Origin: Tectiglobus sp965224045
GTDB lineage: Bacteria; Pseudomonadota; Alphaproteobacteria; Rhizobiales; Hyphomicrobiaceae
Direction: 5' to 3'
Assembly (NCBI GenBank): GCA_965224045.1
Contig: CBDCYD010000004.1
Location: forward strand, 133,764 to 197,763
DNA length: 64,000 nucleotides
In this document: positions 33,386 through 42,473 of the stretch, one piece after another
How the letters are laid out: each line of letters starts with the position of its first letter
How positions within the stretch are numbered: the stretch's first letter is position 1
Position numbers and translations under genes: made by a program
The notes under the pieces: generated by a model
The model's input: the letters and a program-made list of their open reading frames with translations, nothing else
What the model was told of the DNA's origin: nothing
The model's database searches: none

Positions 33386-33861
33386 GGCCTAGCGCTCCCG
33401 CTTCCTCACATGCAGCTTGCTTTTGCGATGTACCGGCCGAGCCGGTTGATGTCTGTTGGTGCCCGTCGTGGCTCGATTGCAGTGCCTTGTTGTTTGCTCA
33501 AAACCGAGAAGCTCCCGTTGCGAGACGACTGCGAATTAGGTTGCTGGTGTTGCCAGCTGTTGGGGTTTGCGTTGACTTGGTGCAAGGTTGCGTGAATAGA
33601 CGTTGAGGTGCTTGGTTGACTTCCATCGGCAGGTTGGAATTTTTCCGGTAGGTGCCTGCGATCAGGCATGCACAACAATGCCAGCCAAGACACGCGCTTT
33701 GAATAGTCTCGGAGTGCTAGTGCCAATGGCGTGCAATCTGATGCGCCTGCAGCATCACCAATGCTTGGCGCAGGCGGGCGGAACGTCGTGCCGTCGCAAG
33801 CGGCGAACATCGGACCTAGTACAATGGGACTAGGCCGACTGTGCATTCGAGGATCCGAGCG
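33386..33861. other. Intergenic region between dctM-like and LuxR-type regulator genes
   Basis: 476 bases with no convincing gene. A 161-codon minus-strand frame (33406-33891) is polar, lacks membrane segments and overlaps the regulator start, so it is not the missing DctQ. CCTAGT and ACTAGG arms (33815-33834, 8-base spacer) form a dyad 28 bases before the regulator ATG and could be its autoregulatory site. Confidence 0.5.
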
Positions 33862-34530
33862 ATGAACGTTCTCGTTGTCGATGACCATCACCTGATACGC
33901 GATGCCGTGCGGGGCGTACTGAGTGACATCATCGGCGAGAGCGTTCGCGTGTTCGAGGCGACGAGTGCCGGTCAGGCGTTGCGACGTGTCCAGGACAGCC
34001 CGGATATCGAGTTCGTTCTGCTCGATTTGGCACTACCCGACTGCGACGGTCTCGAATTGCTTGCCCGCATCCGTGCACTGCATCCGTCGATCGCCGTCGT
34101 CGTCTTGTCGGCGCTGGAGGATCGTCCGCGCATTGCGCGAGCATTTGAACTCGGAGCCGTCGGTTACATTCCCAAGTCGACCAGTAGAGAAGTGCTCGAA
34201 AGTGCGATCAAACTGGTCTTGGCCGGTGGCGTCTATATTCCCGCCGAGGTGCTTGCAGGATCGCGGTGTCTCGAGATCGGTGAGAGGCAAGCCGCGGCGG
34301 GGGAACGTTTGCGTGCGCACGACGGCCTGACGTCGCGACAGCGCGAGGTGCTCTGGCTCATCATGCAGGGCAAGAGCAACAAGGAGATCTGCCGGGAACT
34401 CGACCTTGCGCCGCCGACGGTCAAGATTCATGTGTCGGCGATCCTCAAAGCGCTGAATGTCAGAAACCGGACAGAGGCGGCACTCGCAGGTCGCAGGCTC
34501 GGCATCGCGCTCGAGGAGCGATCGACGTGA
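33862..34530 (+). CDS. LuxR/NarL-family response regulator
   Basis: 222 residues from MNVLVVDDHHLIRDAV. The receiver domain has phospho-acceptor Asp in FVLLDLALPDCDG and the lysine in GYIPKSTSRE. The GerE-type helix-turn-helix is LTSRQREVLWLIMQGKSNKEICRELDL. A GTG at 33841 is an alternative start. It is convergent with the hybrid kinase at 34711, which is a natural partner; the two 3' ends are separated only by repeat A3. Confidence 0.9.
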   Translation: MNVLVVDDHHLIRDAVRGVLSDIIGESVRVFEATSAGQALRRVQDSPDIEFVLLDLALPDCDGLELLARIRALHPSIAVVVLSALEDRPRIARAFELGAVGYIPKSTSREVLESAIKLVLAGGVYIPAEVLAGSRCLEIGERQAAAGERLRAHDGLTSRQREVLWLIMQGKSNKEICRELDLAPPTVKIHVSAILKALNVRNRTEAALAGRRLGIALEERST

Positions 34531-34589
34531 TCTCCAGCCATCCCCGCTGAGACGCCGTAACTGGCCCTGTCGGGTGGTTGCGGCCTAGT

Positions 34590-34714
34590 TCATTTCCGCC
34601 TTAGGCGGAATCACACCGCCTGCCCACTCCCCCGCCCGGCCGCCCATACAATCGTGGTTTTGGGCGTCTGGGCGGAGGAGTGGGACGGTTCCAGCTAAAC
34701 CTGAAACGCTTTAG
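34590..34714. repeat. Palindromic repeat A, copy 3
   Basis: Same orientation as copy 1. The TTCCGCCTTAGGCGGAA palindrome is intact. The right arm of the long hairpin has changes (GGGCGTCTGGGCGGAGGAG) that weaken the stem. The last bases (GCTTTAG) supply the TAA stop of the minus-strand kinase gene at 34711-34713. Confidence 0.9.
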
Positions 34715-36534
34715 TTCAGGAGACCGGAGTGAATGCCGGCTCGTTCCCGCAGGAGGCGGGTGAGCATCGATCGCAAGGCCATCGGGGACATTGGCTTGGG
34801 CAGAATGAAGAGGTTATTCGCCCTGGCTTCGTGCAAGCGTTCCGGCGAAGTATCGCCACTGATCAAGAACGCCGGTATGTCCTCGTCGAACGCGAAGCGC
34901 AGGCGGGAAATGGCATCGATGCCGGTCGCTGCGTGTCCGAGATGATAGTCCGAGATAATCAGGTCCGGTGACGTCGCCCATGCCGACGTCGTTTGCAATG
35001 CTTTCGATTCGGTGTCGGCAGCAGCAACAATGCAGCCCCAGCTCTGCAATGTCGTGACCATCCCGCTGCGGACCAGCGGGTCATCCTCGATGACGATGAT
35101 TTGGCGTCCGGCCACCGAAGCGACGTTAGCTATCGAGCCTGGTCGGGATGCCGGCGGAGATGCAAGGTCGGGTGCGGTGGCCTCGGCTACCGGGACATAG
35201 ACGGAAAATCTCGAGCCCCTGCCCGGGATCGATTCCAGTTCTATCCCATGGCCAAGCAACCGGGCCAGGCGGTCAACGATCGAAAGCCCGAGACCAAGGC
35301 TTTTTGGCTGCCGTCCGCTCGCTTTCTGTACTTGAAAGAACTCTCCAAAAACTGCTTGCTGATCGGCATCGGAAATCCCGCTGCCGGTATCGCAGACATC
35401 GATGCGTAACGCGCTGCCGCGACGGCGCACGCCGACGACCACGCCGCCCGTATCCGTGTATTGGATGGCATTCGACAGCAGGTTCAGCACGATACGTTCA
35501 AGTAGGATGAAGTCGCTGCGGGCGAAGCACCTGGTGGTGACCAGACGCAAGCGCAAACCCTTTTTGAGCGCCGCCGGTGCGAGCGTTGCTTCGACCCGAG
35601 CAAGCACAAGGGCGACCGGAAACTGCGTGATGGCAGGCTCCAGCAGGCCGGCATCGAGTTTTGATACGTCCATGAGCGCGTCGAACAGATCATTCATGGA
35701 AGCGACAGCAGTGCTCATGCTGTCAACCACGGCCTGCCGCTTTGCGGGGTCGTTGCAGTCCTGTAACTGGGCGAGGAACAGGTTAAGGGCATGGAGCGGC
35801 TGGCGAAGGTCGTGACTGGCAGCTGCGAAAAACCGGGACTTGTACGAATTTGCGAGCTCCAGCTGGCGTTGTTGCTCTTTGCTTTCGTTGAACAGGCGGG
35901 CGTTTTCAAGCGCAAAGGTGGCGTGCTGGGCAAAGGTGGTGACGACTTCAACTTCGTCGTCGCTGAACGGCAAATTCCGTGACCACATCAGCCGGCTCGT
36001 GACGTTCGTCGGGCGGCCTGGCGGTGCCGACAGGGATGGCGTCGAACGCGCCAGAACCAGAACCGCAACGGTGTTGCCTTCCAGGATCAGAGGTATGCCG
36101 AGCCACGAGCGAAAGTACTGGCGTTCCAGGGAGCCGGCGAGGGAGGCATCGGTGCAGGCGTCGAGGATGCGAATGGTCCGACCTTCCCGCATCGTCCTGC
36201 CGATCAAGGTGTCCGGTCGCGCCGCCAGCGCCATGTGGCGCATGTGGTCCAGGTACTTGTCGGGCAGGCCGGTGTGGGCAACATCGTTCTCACCGGTCGC
36301 CTTCGGGCGAACGATCGCTGCCGCGTCGGCCCTGCAGATTTCAACGGAAGTTTTGAGCAGCGTTGCGAGCACCGTCTCGACGTCGACGGCCGAGTTGCCG
36401 ACGAGCCTGAGGACGTCATTGGTCGCGGCCTGGCGGCGCAGGCTATCGCTCAGGCGCAGGCTCAACCAGTAGATGACCAGCCCCAGCGGCAAGGCGACAG
36501 CGATGATGATACCTACCGTTCCTTCTGCGAACAC
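34711..36534 (-). CDS. Hybrid sensor histidine kinase (TM, GAF, HisKA, HATPase, receiver)
   Basis: 607 residues. One N-terminal membrane helix (IIIAVALPLGLVIYWLSL) is followed by a GAF domain at about 45-225, the H-box AAASHDLRQPLHALNLF near residue 242, and an ATPase domain with NLLSNAIQYT, DTGSGIS and SLGLGLSIV. A C-terminal receiver domain carries its Asp in LIISDYHLG. The HDLRQPLHAL H-box belongs to the NahK/ErcS-like group of hybrid kinases. It likely signals to the convergent LuxR-type regulator. Its stop lies in repeat A3. Confidence 0.92.
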   Translation of the reverse strand: MFAEGTVGIIIAVALPLGLVIYWLSLRLSDSLRRQAATNDVLRLVGNSAVDVETVLATLLKTSVEICRADAAAIVRPKATGENDVAHTGLPDKYLDHMRHMALAARPDTLIGRTMREGRTIRILDACTDASLAGSLERQYFRSWLGIPLILEGNTVAVLVLARSTPSLSAPPGRPTNVTSRLMWSRNLPFSDDEVEVVTTFAQHATFALENARLFNESKEQQRQLELANSYKSRFFAAASHDLRQPLHALNLFLAQLQDCNDPAKRQAVVDSMSTAVASMNDLFDALMDVSKLDAGLLEPAITQFPVALVLARVEATLAPAALKKGLRLRLVTTRCFARSDFILLERIVLNLLSNAIQYTDTGGVVVGVRRRGSALRIDVCDTGSGISDADQQAVFGEFFQVQKASGRQPKSLGLGLSIVDRLARLLGHGIELESIPGRGSRFSVYVPVAEATAPDLASPPASRPGSIANVASVAGRQIIVIEDDPLVRSGMVTTLQSWGCIVAAADTESKALQTTSAWATSPDLIISDYHLGHAATGIDAISRLRFAFDEDIPAFLISGDTSPERLHEARANNLFILPKPMSPMALRSMLTRLLRERAGIHSGLLN

Positions 36535-36675
36535 CTGGCTTGGTCTCCGTAATGGCTGGCCGACAACTTATGCTGGCCGCGAGGCCGGGACAACTTTGCA
36601 AAGGAAATGTGCTCGGCGGGTTGACGTTTATGCGGCAAACCTGCAGCGAGCAGCCCGAGACTGCGGGGGAGCGGG

Positions 36676-36697
36676 CTTAGTTTCAGCTAAAACTAAG
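36676..36697. repeat. Short hairpin with repeat-A-like core
   Basis: CTTAGTTT and AAACTAAG arms flank CAGCTA, resembling the GGTTTAGCTGAAACC part of repeat A. It lies just beyond the 3' end of the RidA gene and upstream of the hybrid kinase gene, and may be a decayed A tail or a weak terminator. Confidence 0.4.
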
Positions 36698-36715
36698 AGA
36701 CGATAGAGAGGGCTG

Positions 36716-37159
36716 CTAATTCTTGATCTGCGCCCACACGACAAGAAGGGTCGCGCAGTTCAGGCACATGGCCGGATCCGAATAAATCATGCGCGAGTGC
36801 CGTCCCTTTTCCGCGAACACTTCGTTGAACAGATGAGAGGCGCCGTTGAGCGCCTGCGGCTGTTCGATGAAGTCAGACGTGCAATGCGCCGTTCCCTCGG
36901 GGCGTACTATGCGCTTGATCCGAGACAGTTCGCCGACAGCTGATTTGAGCTTTGCGCCGGCATTAAGACCGGACAGACGGAAAGCCTGGTAACCGTCTTC
37001 GGTAGTCAGTTCCCGACCCATTTTGCCTATGAACTTCAAGTCGCCATCGATCCAAGGCAGTTGCCCAGACGTGTAAATGTTGCCGTTCACCTCCACCCAT
37101 GGCTCATAGTCGCCGACGGCGCTCGGGACCGGCGGCAGGGTCAGCCCGAGCCGGGCCAA
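36716..37159 (-). CDS. RidA/YjgF-family protein, 5' end uncertain (possible frameshift)
   Basis: The clear family core begins LARLGLTLPPVPSAVGDYEPW and continues NIYTSGQLPWIDGDLKFIGKMG and ending in a cysteine-containing tail. RidA proteins hydrolyse reactive enamine/imine intermediates; this longer subgroup is of less certain function. No good in-frame start exists: only TTG 37159 or an implausible basic extension from ATG 37285. A strong start (GGAGG, five bases, ATG at 37206, reading MSADDVAV) lies in another frame, so one base may have been gained or lost between 37206 and 37180. Confidence 0.7.
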   Translation of the reverse strand: MARLGLTLPPVPSAVGDYEPWVEVNGNIYTSGQLPWIDGDLKFIGKMGRELTTEDGYQAFRLSGLNAGAKLKSAVGELSRIKRIVRPEGTAHCTSDFIEQPQALNGASHLFNEVFAEKGRHSRMIYSDPAMCLNCATLLVVWAQIKN

Positions 37160-37313
37160 ACGGTCTTTCGGCGGGTACTTGGAACGGCGACGTCGTCCGC
37201 GCTCATAGCGTCCTCCAGGCTGTGGATGGGCATGATCACCAATGATGGGGCTGCGCGCGAGTTCGCGGCGCGGCCTAAAATCCATCCGGCACACCCCGAT
37301 GGGTTGCTTGTCC

Positions 37314-38432
37314 TCACGCGTCGTCGAGCCAGGGCGGGTTTGGTGAATCGAGACCGGTAAGGCGGCGCAGCGCGGCCTGTTCGACAAACGGTACGACAAG
37401 GAGCGGGGCGCCGAGGACGCGGCGCATGAACGATTGTATCGGGCCGGTGCGGAACAACTGGTCGGTCTGCTGGCGCGTGAAGCTGATGACGCTGCGGGCG
37501 ACGGGCAGGCGTGCGTCCGAATATCCGTCAGCCGCTTTACCGGTGCTGATCATCCACGCGAGCCAGGCGGCGTCCTCGATGCCGAGGTTCATGCCGCGTG
37601 CGCCGACAGGCGAGTGAACGTGGGCGGCGTCGCCTGCGAGGAACACCGGTCCGCGGTTCATGCGCGCGACGTGGCGAAAACTGACGTGGAATTCCGAATG
37701 CCAGATGACCTCGTTGCCGGCGCGGCGCTGGCGGACGAGCGCGACAACGTCGTCCGAGGTGCCGACGTGGCGGACCGTGCGCTCGTCAATCGGAAACGAG
37801 GCGACGGCGCCGCCCGGGAGCAGTTCGATGGTGGCCGAGGTGGCATCGCGGGGCAGCTGATAGCGAATGTCAGCCAGCGCAAAGACGATCGGGTAGGGCC
37901 GGCCGGCAAACTCGAGCCGGGCGAATTGGCGGGCGGTACTGTGGGCGCCGTCCGCGGCAATGAGATAGTCCGGTGTGACGTACTGGACGGCATCGGCGGT
38001 CGCGATCACCGCCGTGACGCGACGATCCTCGATCGACAGTTCCATGAGCTCGCGCTGCCATTCGATTGTGATGCCGAGCGCATCGACGGCTTCGCGCAGA
38101 AAGCGTTCGGTTTGCGACTGCGGTACGACGAGCATGAATGGGTAACGATGCTTGAGGCGTTCGATGTTGAGGGTGAGGATCGTCGCGCCGTTTTCGACAA
38201 CGAAGGCGCGCCGCAGGCGATTGCCGTAGGCCAGGAGTTGGTCCGTCACGCCGGACGGGGTCAGGAGATCAAGTGTGCGCGGATTGACGCCGAGGGCGCG
38301 CGATTGTTCGGCCGGGCCGGCGGCCTTGTCGATAATGCGTGGGCGGATGCCGCGACGCGCAAGCTCGAGCGCGGCCGTCAGGCCGGTCGGGCCTGCACCG
38401 ACGATCAGGACTGTTGGCTCGGCTGCCGTCAT
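37314..38432 (-). CDS. FAD-dependent monooxygenase (aromatic hydroxylase type)
   Basis: 372 residues. The Rossmann motif is VLIVGAGPTGLTAALELARRG (residues 9-29). The second FAD motif is GPVFLAGDAAHVHSPVGARGMNLGIEDA. The conserved DG motif appears as YLIAADGAHSTAR. This fits class A flavoprotein hydroxylases (UbiH/PheA/TcmG-like). The length is at the short end, lacking the C-terminal thioredoxin-like domain. The substrate is unknown. GGAGA lies upstream of ATG 38432. Confidence 0.88.
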   Translation of the reverse strand: MTAAEPTVLIVGAGPTGLTAALELARRGIRPRIIDKAAGPAEQSRALGVNPRTLDLLTPSGVTDQLLAYGNRLRRAFVVENGATILTLNIERLKHRYPFMLVVPQSQTERFLREAVDALGITIEWQRELMELSIEDRRVTAVIATADAVQYVTPDYLIAADGAHSTARQFARLEFAGRPYPIVFALADIRYQLPRDATSATIELLPGGAVASFPIDERTVRHVGTSDDVVALVRQRRAGNEVIWHSEFHVSFRHVARMNRGPVFLAGDAAHVHSPVGARGMNLGIEDAAWLAWMISTGKAADGYSDARLPVARSVISFTRQQTDQLFRTGPIQSFMRRVLGAPLLVVPFVEQAALRRLTGLDSPNPPWLDDA

Positions 38433-38607
38433 CAGCCGGTTCTCCTGGCCGCTGCACCTTCACGCTGCGCGATACTTCGGTCCCGCAGCACTCGCTCCGA
38501 GCATATCGTAGTTCTGAGCCGTGTGCGCACCTATCGGAGGCGAAGGTCAATGTCAGAGATGTTCAAGCCGGGGATAGCCGGCGGAAGCCGCCGTCTGGTT
38601 GAATGCT

Positions 38608-39501
38608 TCATGATCGGGCCTGGTCGCGCAGGTACTGAATTATGATCGAATAATCCTTTTCTGCATTTCCGGCACCCATCGACTCCTCGTAGAGCCGCGC
38701 CACGGCGCTGCCGACCGGGCTGGTCATGCCGGCGTCTGCGGCTGCGGCCTGAAAGATATTGACGTCTTTCAGGAGCAGGGCGGTCGTAAATCCGGGTGCG
38801 AAATCGTGATCGGCGCGGCCGGTTTCGATGATGCCCGGCACGGGCAGGTAGCTGGTCATGGCAAAGCTTTGACCGGAAGACGTGTTGACGACCTCGTAGA
38901 GGGTTTTGGCGTCGAGGCCGAGGCGTTCGGCAAGCGTAAAAGCCTCACAACAAACCGCCATGTTGGCTGCGACCATCATCTGGTTGCACATCTTGGCGAT
39001 CTGGCCGCTGCCCGGCCCGCCGCACAGCACGAGGCGTCCGGCGACGGCCTCAAGCACCGGGCGGGCGGCATCGAGAGTGGCTTCTTCGCCGCCAATCATC
39101 AGGGTCAGCGATCCGGCTTGCGCGCCGGCAACGCCGCCGGACACGGGCGCATCGAGCGACTGGAAACCAGCGGCGGCGGCCAGTTCGTGCGCACGCTTGG
39201 CCGATGCAACGTCGATCGAAGAGCAATCGACGAATATCGTGCCGGGACGTGCCGCGGTCAGGACGTCGGTGTCACCGTAGACGGCCAGCGTGTGGGCGCC
39301 TTCGGGCAACATGGTGATGACGATATCGACATCGCTACCGGCTTCCTCCGGCGTCCGGGCGGCGAGAGCGCCGCTTTCGAGGGCGGCTGCAACGCGCTCG
39401 GCCGCGATGTCGTAACACGTGGTCTCGTGGCCGGCGGCAACAAGGTTGCGGGCCATCGGCAGTCCCATGTTGCCGAGCCCGATAAATCCGACTTTCGCCA
39501 T
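38608..39501 (-). CDS. mmsB: 3-Hydroxyisobutyrate dehydrogenase family, copy 1
   Basis: 297 residues from MAKVGFIGLGNMGLPMARNL. The NAD-binding GLGNMG motif is followed by the substrate loop DAPVSGGVAGAQAGSLTLMIGG and the catalytic lysine in GSGQIAKMCNQMM. It oxidises 3-hydroxyisobutyrate in valine breakdown, or a related beta-hydroxyacid. It lies 41 bases downstream of a close paralogue on the same strand; the two share catalytic motifs but differ in the C-terminal half. One may act on another substrate such as tartronate semialdehyde. Confidence 0.86.
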   Translation of the reverse strand: MAKVGFIGLGNMGLPMARNLVAAGHETTCYDIAAERVAAALESGALAARTPEEAGSDVDIVITMLPEGAHTLAVYGDTDVLTAARPGTIFVDCSSIDVASAKRAHELAAAAGFQSLDAPVSGGVAGAQAGSLTLMIGGEEATLDAARPVLEAVAGRLVLCGGPGSGQIAKMCNQMMVAANMAVCCEAFTLAERLGLDAKTLYEVVNTSSGQSFAMTSYLPVPGIIETGRADHDFAPGFTTALLLKDVNIFQAAAADAGMTSPVGSAVARLYEESMGAGNAEKDYSIIIQYLRDQARS

Positions 39502-39542
39502 GCGGTGCAAGATCCTTGTTAATGTTCGTCGGTCTGTGCCGT

Positions 39543-40436
39543 TCAGGCGGCGTTTTCCTGGCCGCGAATGAAACGGATAATGCTCGAGAAGTCGGTGTCG
39601 CCGGCGCCGGTGCTGAGGTAGAGGCGATAGAGGTGGGCGGCTTCGGCACCCATCGGAGTCGAGGCACCGGTGTCGAGCGCGGCGTTTTGGGCGAGCGTCA
39701 GGTCCTTGGCCATCAGGGCGGTGGCAAAGCCTGGCTTGAAGTCGTTGTTTGCAGGTGACGCCGGGACCGGACCCGGCACCGGGCAGTAGCTATTGACGGC
39801 CCAGCAGCTTCCCGTTGCCGTTGAGACGACGTCAAACAGGGCCTGGTGGGTAAGGCCCAGCTTTTCACCCAGACAGAAGCCCTCGGCGACACCGATCATG
39901 GTGACGGCGAGGATCATGTTGTTGCAGATCTTGGCGGACTGGCCGGCTCCACCCTCGCCGCAGTGGACCATCTTCTTGCCCATACCTTCCAGGATCGGCT
40001 GGGCGGCGGCGAAGGCCTCGGCCGTGCCGCCGGCCATAAAGGTGAGCGTCGCGCCCTGAGCGCCACCGACGCCGCCGGAGACTGGGGCATCGAGAGACAA
40101 CATGCCGGCGGTGGCAGCCATGTCGTGCGCCTTGCGCGCATCCGCGACGTCGATCGTCGAGCAATCAATGAAGAGCGTGCCGGGCCTGGCGGCTTCCAGC
40201 AGACCACCTTCCAGGACTTGAAGCACGTGGCGGCCGGCCGGCAGCATGGTGACGACGACATCGGCGCCGTCGGCGACAGCATTGGCCGAGGCGGCGGCCG
40301 CGACGCCGTCCTTTGCGGCAGCTTCCACGTTGGCGGCGACAATGTCGAAGGCGGTGACTGTGTGGCCTGCCTTGATGAGGTTTGCCGACATGGGCAGTCC
40401 CATGTTGCCGAGCCCGATGAAACCGATCGTCGCCAT
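39543..40436 (-). CDS. mmsB: 3-Hydroxyisobutyrate dehydrogenase family, copy 2
   Basis: 297 residues from MATIGFIGLGNMGLPMSANL, with GGGAG seven bases upstream. It shows the same motifs as the next gene: GLGNMG, DAPVSGGVGGAQGATLTFMAGG and GAGQSAKICNNM with the catalytic lysine. It is first of the tandem pair, which probably arose by duplication and is cotranscribed. Confidence 0.88.
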   Translation of the reverse strand: MATIGFIGLGNMGLPMSANLIKAGHTVTAFDIVAANVEAAAKDGVAAAASANAVADGADVVVTMLPAGRHVLQVLEGGLLEAARPGTLFIDCSTIDVADARKAHDMAATAGMLSLDAPVSGGVGGAQGATLTFMAGGTAEAFAAAQPILEGMGKKMVHCGEGGAGQSAKICNNMILAVTMIGVAEGFCLGEKLGLTHQALFDVVSTATGSCWAVNSYCPVPGPVPASPANNDFKPGFATALMAKDLTLAQNAALDTGASTPMGAEAAHLYRLYLSTGAGDTDFSSIIRFIRGQENAA

Positions 40437-40699
40437 GCGTTTTCTCCCGCGCTTGGTGTTGGATGGATGGGGCGGCACATTAGAGCCCGGCCGAGCGAAA
40501 TGGAACCATCCGGCCTGCGATATCGGGGCCCGGCTGCAACGCAATCCACACCACGGCCGGCCACTTGTGCGGCGGTCCGGCGGCGACCAGAAACTTATGG
40601 CTCGTCGCGGCACGCAATTTCGACGATACTGCGCGCAATTGCGCGCTTGCCCGGTCAGCGCCCTGCCGAGTGAAACCGAGCCGAGGAGGCGTTCGGAAC

Positions 40700-40930
40700 A
40701 TGGTCTTTGTTCACGCCGTCATGAGCGTACTGCAGCGCTATCTGGCGCGCATCCCGCGTGGCGTGCGCTATTGGATCATTTCCGTTTGCGGCTTTATCGC
40801 TCTCGCCACGCCGCTAGCGTTGTGGATTTCAATGACCGTCTGGGGCATGCGCTTGGTCTTGATCATTTTTTCGGTCGCGATTTGTTTGATCTGCCTGATG
40901 GTGTGGTCGTCGCCGGACGAACGCATCTGA
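40700..40930 (+). CDS. Small membrane protein
   Basis: 76 residues from MVFVHAVMSVLQRYLARIPRG. Two hydrophobic helices (YWIISVCGFIALATPLALWI and LVLIIFSVAICLICLMVW) are separated by a short loop. GAGGAGG lies upstream of the ATG. No family is recognised. It is divergent from the dehydrogenase pair and precedes the alcohol dehydrogenase by about 150 bases. Confidence 0.65.
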   Translation: MVFVHAVMSVLQRYLARIPRGVRYWIISVCGFIALATPLALWISMTVWGMRLVLIIFSVAICLICLMVWSSPDERI

Positions 40931-41083
40931 CCGGTCGAAGCGCGCCGAACGGTCGACAAGACCAGTGGTTTCGTCGATCGGACTATCGCTTGACAGGGCG
41001 CAGCGATTGCGATGGCATCCGGTTGCAGGACATTTTTTCGCGAAATCTGCGCGGCGAGCGCTGTGCGATGTTGGAGGAAGAGA

Positions 41084-42145
41084 ATGAAAGGCCTGGTCTT
41101 TACCGGCAATCGTCAGCTGGAGCTACAGGACTTCGATGATCCGACGCCGGGGCCGGGCGAGGTCGTGATCGAGATCAAGGCCTCCGGCATGTGCGGGTCG
41201 GACCTGCATATTTACCGTTCGCCAGGCGGCGGGCCGGGCATGGCCGCAGCCCTTGGTCTTGGCGGTGACGGCAAGCCGAAGATCGGCGGGCACGAGCCGT
41301 GTGGCATGATCGTGGCGCGCGGCGAAGGTGTCCCCAAACATCTCGCGCCGGACAATGCGCGCGTCATGGTGCATCACTATTCAGGATGTGAGACCTGCGC
41401 GGACTGCAAGAGCGGTTGGCCGCAAATGTGCACGAGTTCCAAGAAGCAGGTTTACGGTGTGACGGGGCACGGCGCCCATGCCAAGTACATGGCCATTCCA
41501 TACTACACGCTGGTTGAACTGCCGGAGGAGTTGTCGTTCGCGACCGGGGCTGCGATTTCATGCGGAACAGGCACTGCCTACGGGGCGCTGAGGCGGATGA
41601 ATATGAACGGCGGCAAGACGCTGGCTGTGTTCGGCCAAGGTCCGGTCGGGATCAGCGGTACCATGCTCGGCAAGGCGATGGGGATGGACGTTGTCGGTCT
41701 CGATGTTTCGGATGAACGTCTTGCACTCGCCAAGAGGTGCGGGGCCGATCATACGATCAACGTCGGCAAGCTGGATGGCATCGAGGAACTCAAGAAGCTG
41801 ACCGGGGGCAAGGGCGTGCACTACGCGCTCGAGACATCGGCCAATCCGGATGCCAGGGTGGCTGCGGTCAGGTCGACCCGGACATGGGGTACCGTGTGTT
41901 ACGTCGGCGAGGGCGGCAACCTTACGTTGGAGGTCAGTCCGGACATGATCCGCCGGCAAGTGACGTTGATGGGGTCGTGGACGTTCTCGACCCATATCCA
42001 GGATGAATGCACCAAGTTCATCGCCGACAATGGTGTCGATATCGACAAGCAGATCACCAACCATTTCAAGCTGGCCGAGGCGGCTGCGGCCTATGAGCAA
42101 TTCGACCAGCAAAACATGGGCAAGGGCATGATCGTGCCGGATTGA
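41084..42145 (+). CDS. Zinc-dependent alcohol dehydrogenase family protein
   Basis: 353 residues from MKGLVFTGNRQLELQDFDDP, with GGAGG before the ATG. The catalytic zinc ligand is in SGMCGSDLH. GGHEPCGMIV carries the conserved His-Glu. The structural zinc loop is CETCADCKSGWPQMC. The Rossmann motif is VFGQGPVGISGTML. It is a medium-chain dehydrogenase of the Zn-alcohol/threonine dehydrogenase type; the substrate is unknown. Confidence 0.9.
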   Translation: MKGLVFTGNRQLELQDFDDPTPGPGEVVIEIKASGMCGSDLHIYRSPGGGPGMAAALGLGGDGKPKIGGHEPCGMIVARGEGVPKHLAPDNARVMVHHYSGCETCADCKSGWPQMCTSSKKQVYGVTGHGAHAKYMAIPYYTLVELPEELSFATGAAISCGTGTAYGALRRMNMNGGKTLAVFGQGPVGISGTMLGKAMGMDVVGLDVSDERLALAKRCGADHTINVGKLDGIEELKKLTGGKGVHYALETSANPDARVAAVRSTRTWGTVCYVGEGGNLTLEVSPDMIRRQVTLMGSWTFSTHIQDECTKFIADNGVDIDKQITNHFKLAEAAAAYEQFDQQNMGKGMIVPD

Positions 42146-42242
42146 TCAAGGTCATGCCGGCAGCTGTGCAAATTGTTGGATACAGAGAACGGGTTAGGTC
42201 AGACGGGGGCGCTGCCGAATTGTTTGGCAAAGGGCGAGCGCC

Positions 42243-42455
42243 ATGGACATCGAAGACATCAAGGCTGAGATCGGCATCATCCTGACCGATATGCAGAACC
42301 AGCCGGAGGATCGCTACGAGCTCTATCTGCAACTGATGGAGCGGATGGCTGAAATGCGCGCCTTTGGCATGCCTATCCCGCCCGATCTCCTGAAGCTTGA
42401 AGCTGCGCTCGAGGCGGAATTTGCGGCCGACAAGCGGGATGCGCCATCTCAATAG
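42243..42455 (+). CDS. Small conserved-looking hypothetical protein
   Basis: 70 residues, acidic and helical (MDIEDIKAEIGIILTDMQNQ, YELYLQLMERMAEM), with no signal peptide. It is about 100 bases after the alcohol dehydrogenase and may be cotranscribed. Function unknown. Its TAG stop is followed two bases later by CTAGATCATGATC, similar to the first bases of repeat B. Confidence 0.6.
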   Translation: MDIEDIKAEIGIILTDMQNQPEDRYELYLQLMERMAEMRAFGMPIPPDLLKLEAALEAEFAADKRDAPSQ

Positions 42456-42473
42456 GCTAGATCATGATCTTGT

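Noticed and set aside
33406..33891. 161-codon minus-strand frame as the missing TRAP small subunit
   Set aside because: It has no membrane helices, a low-complexity polar sequence, and overlaps the start of the LuxR-type regulator.
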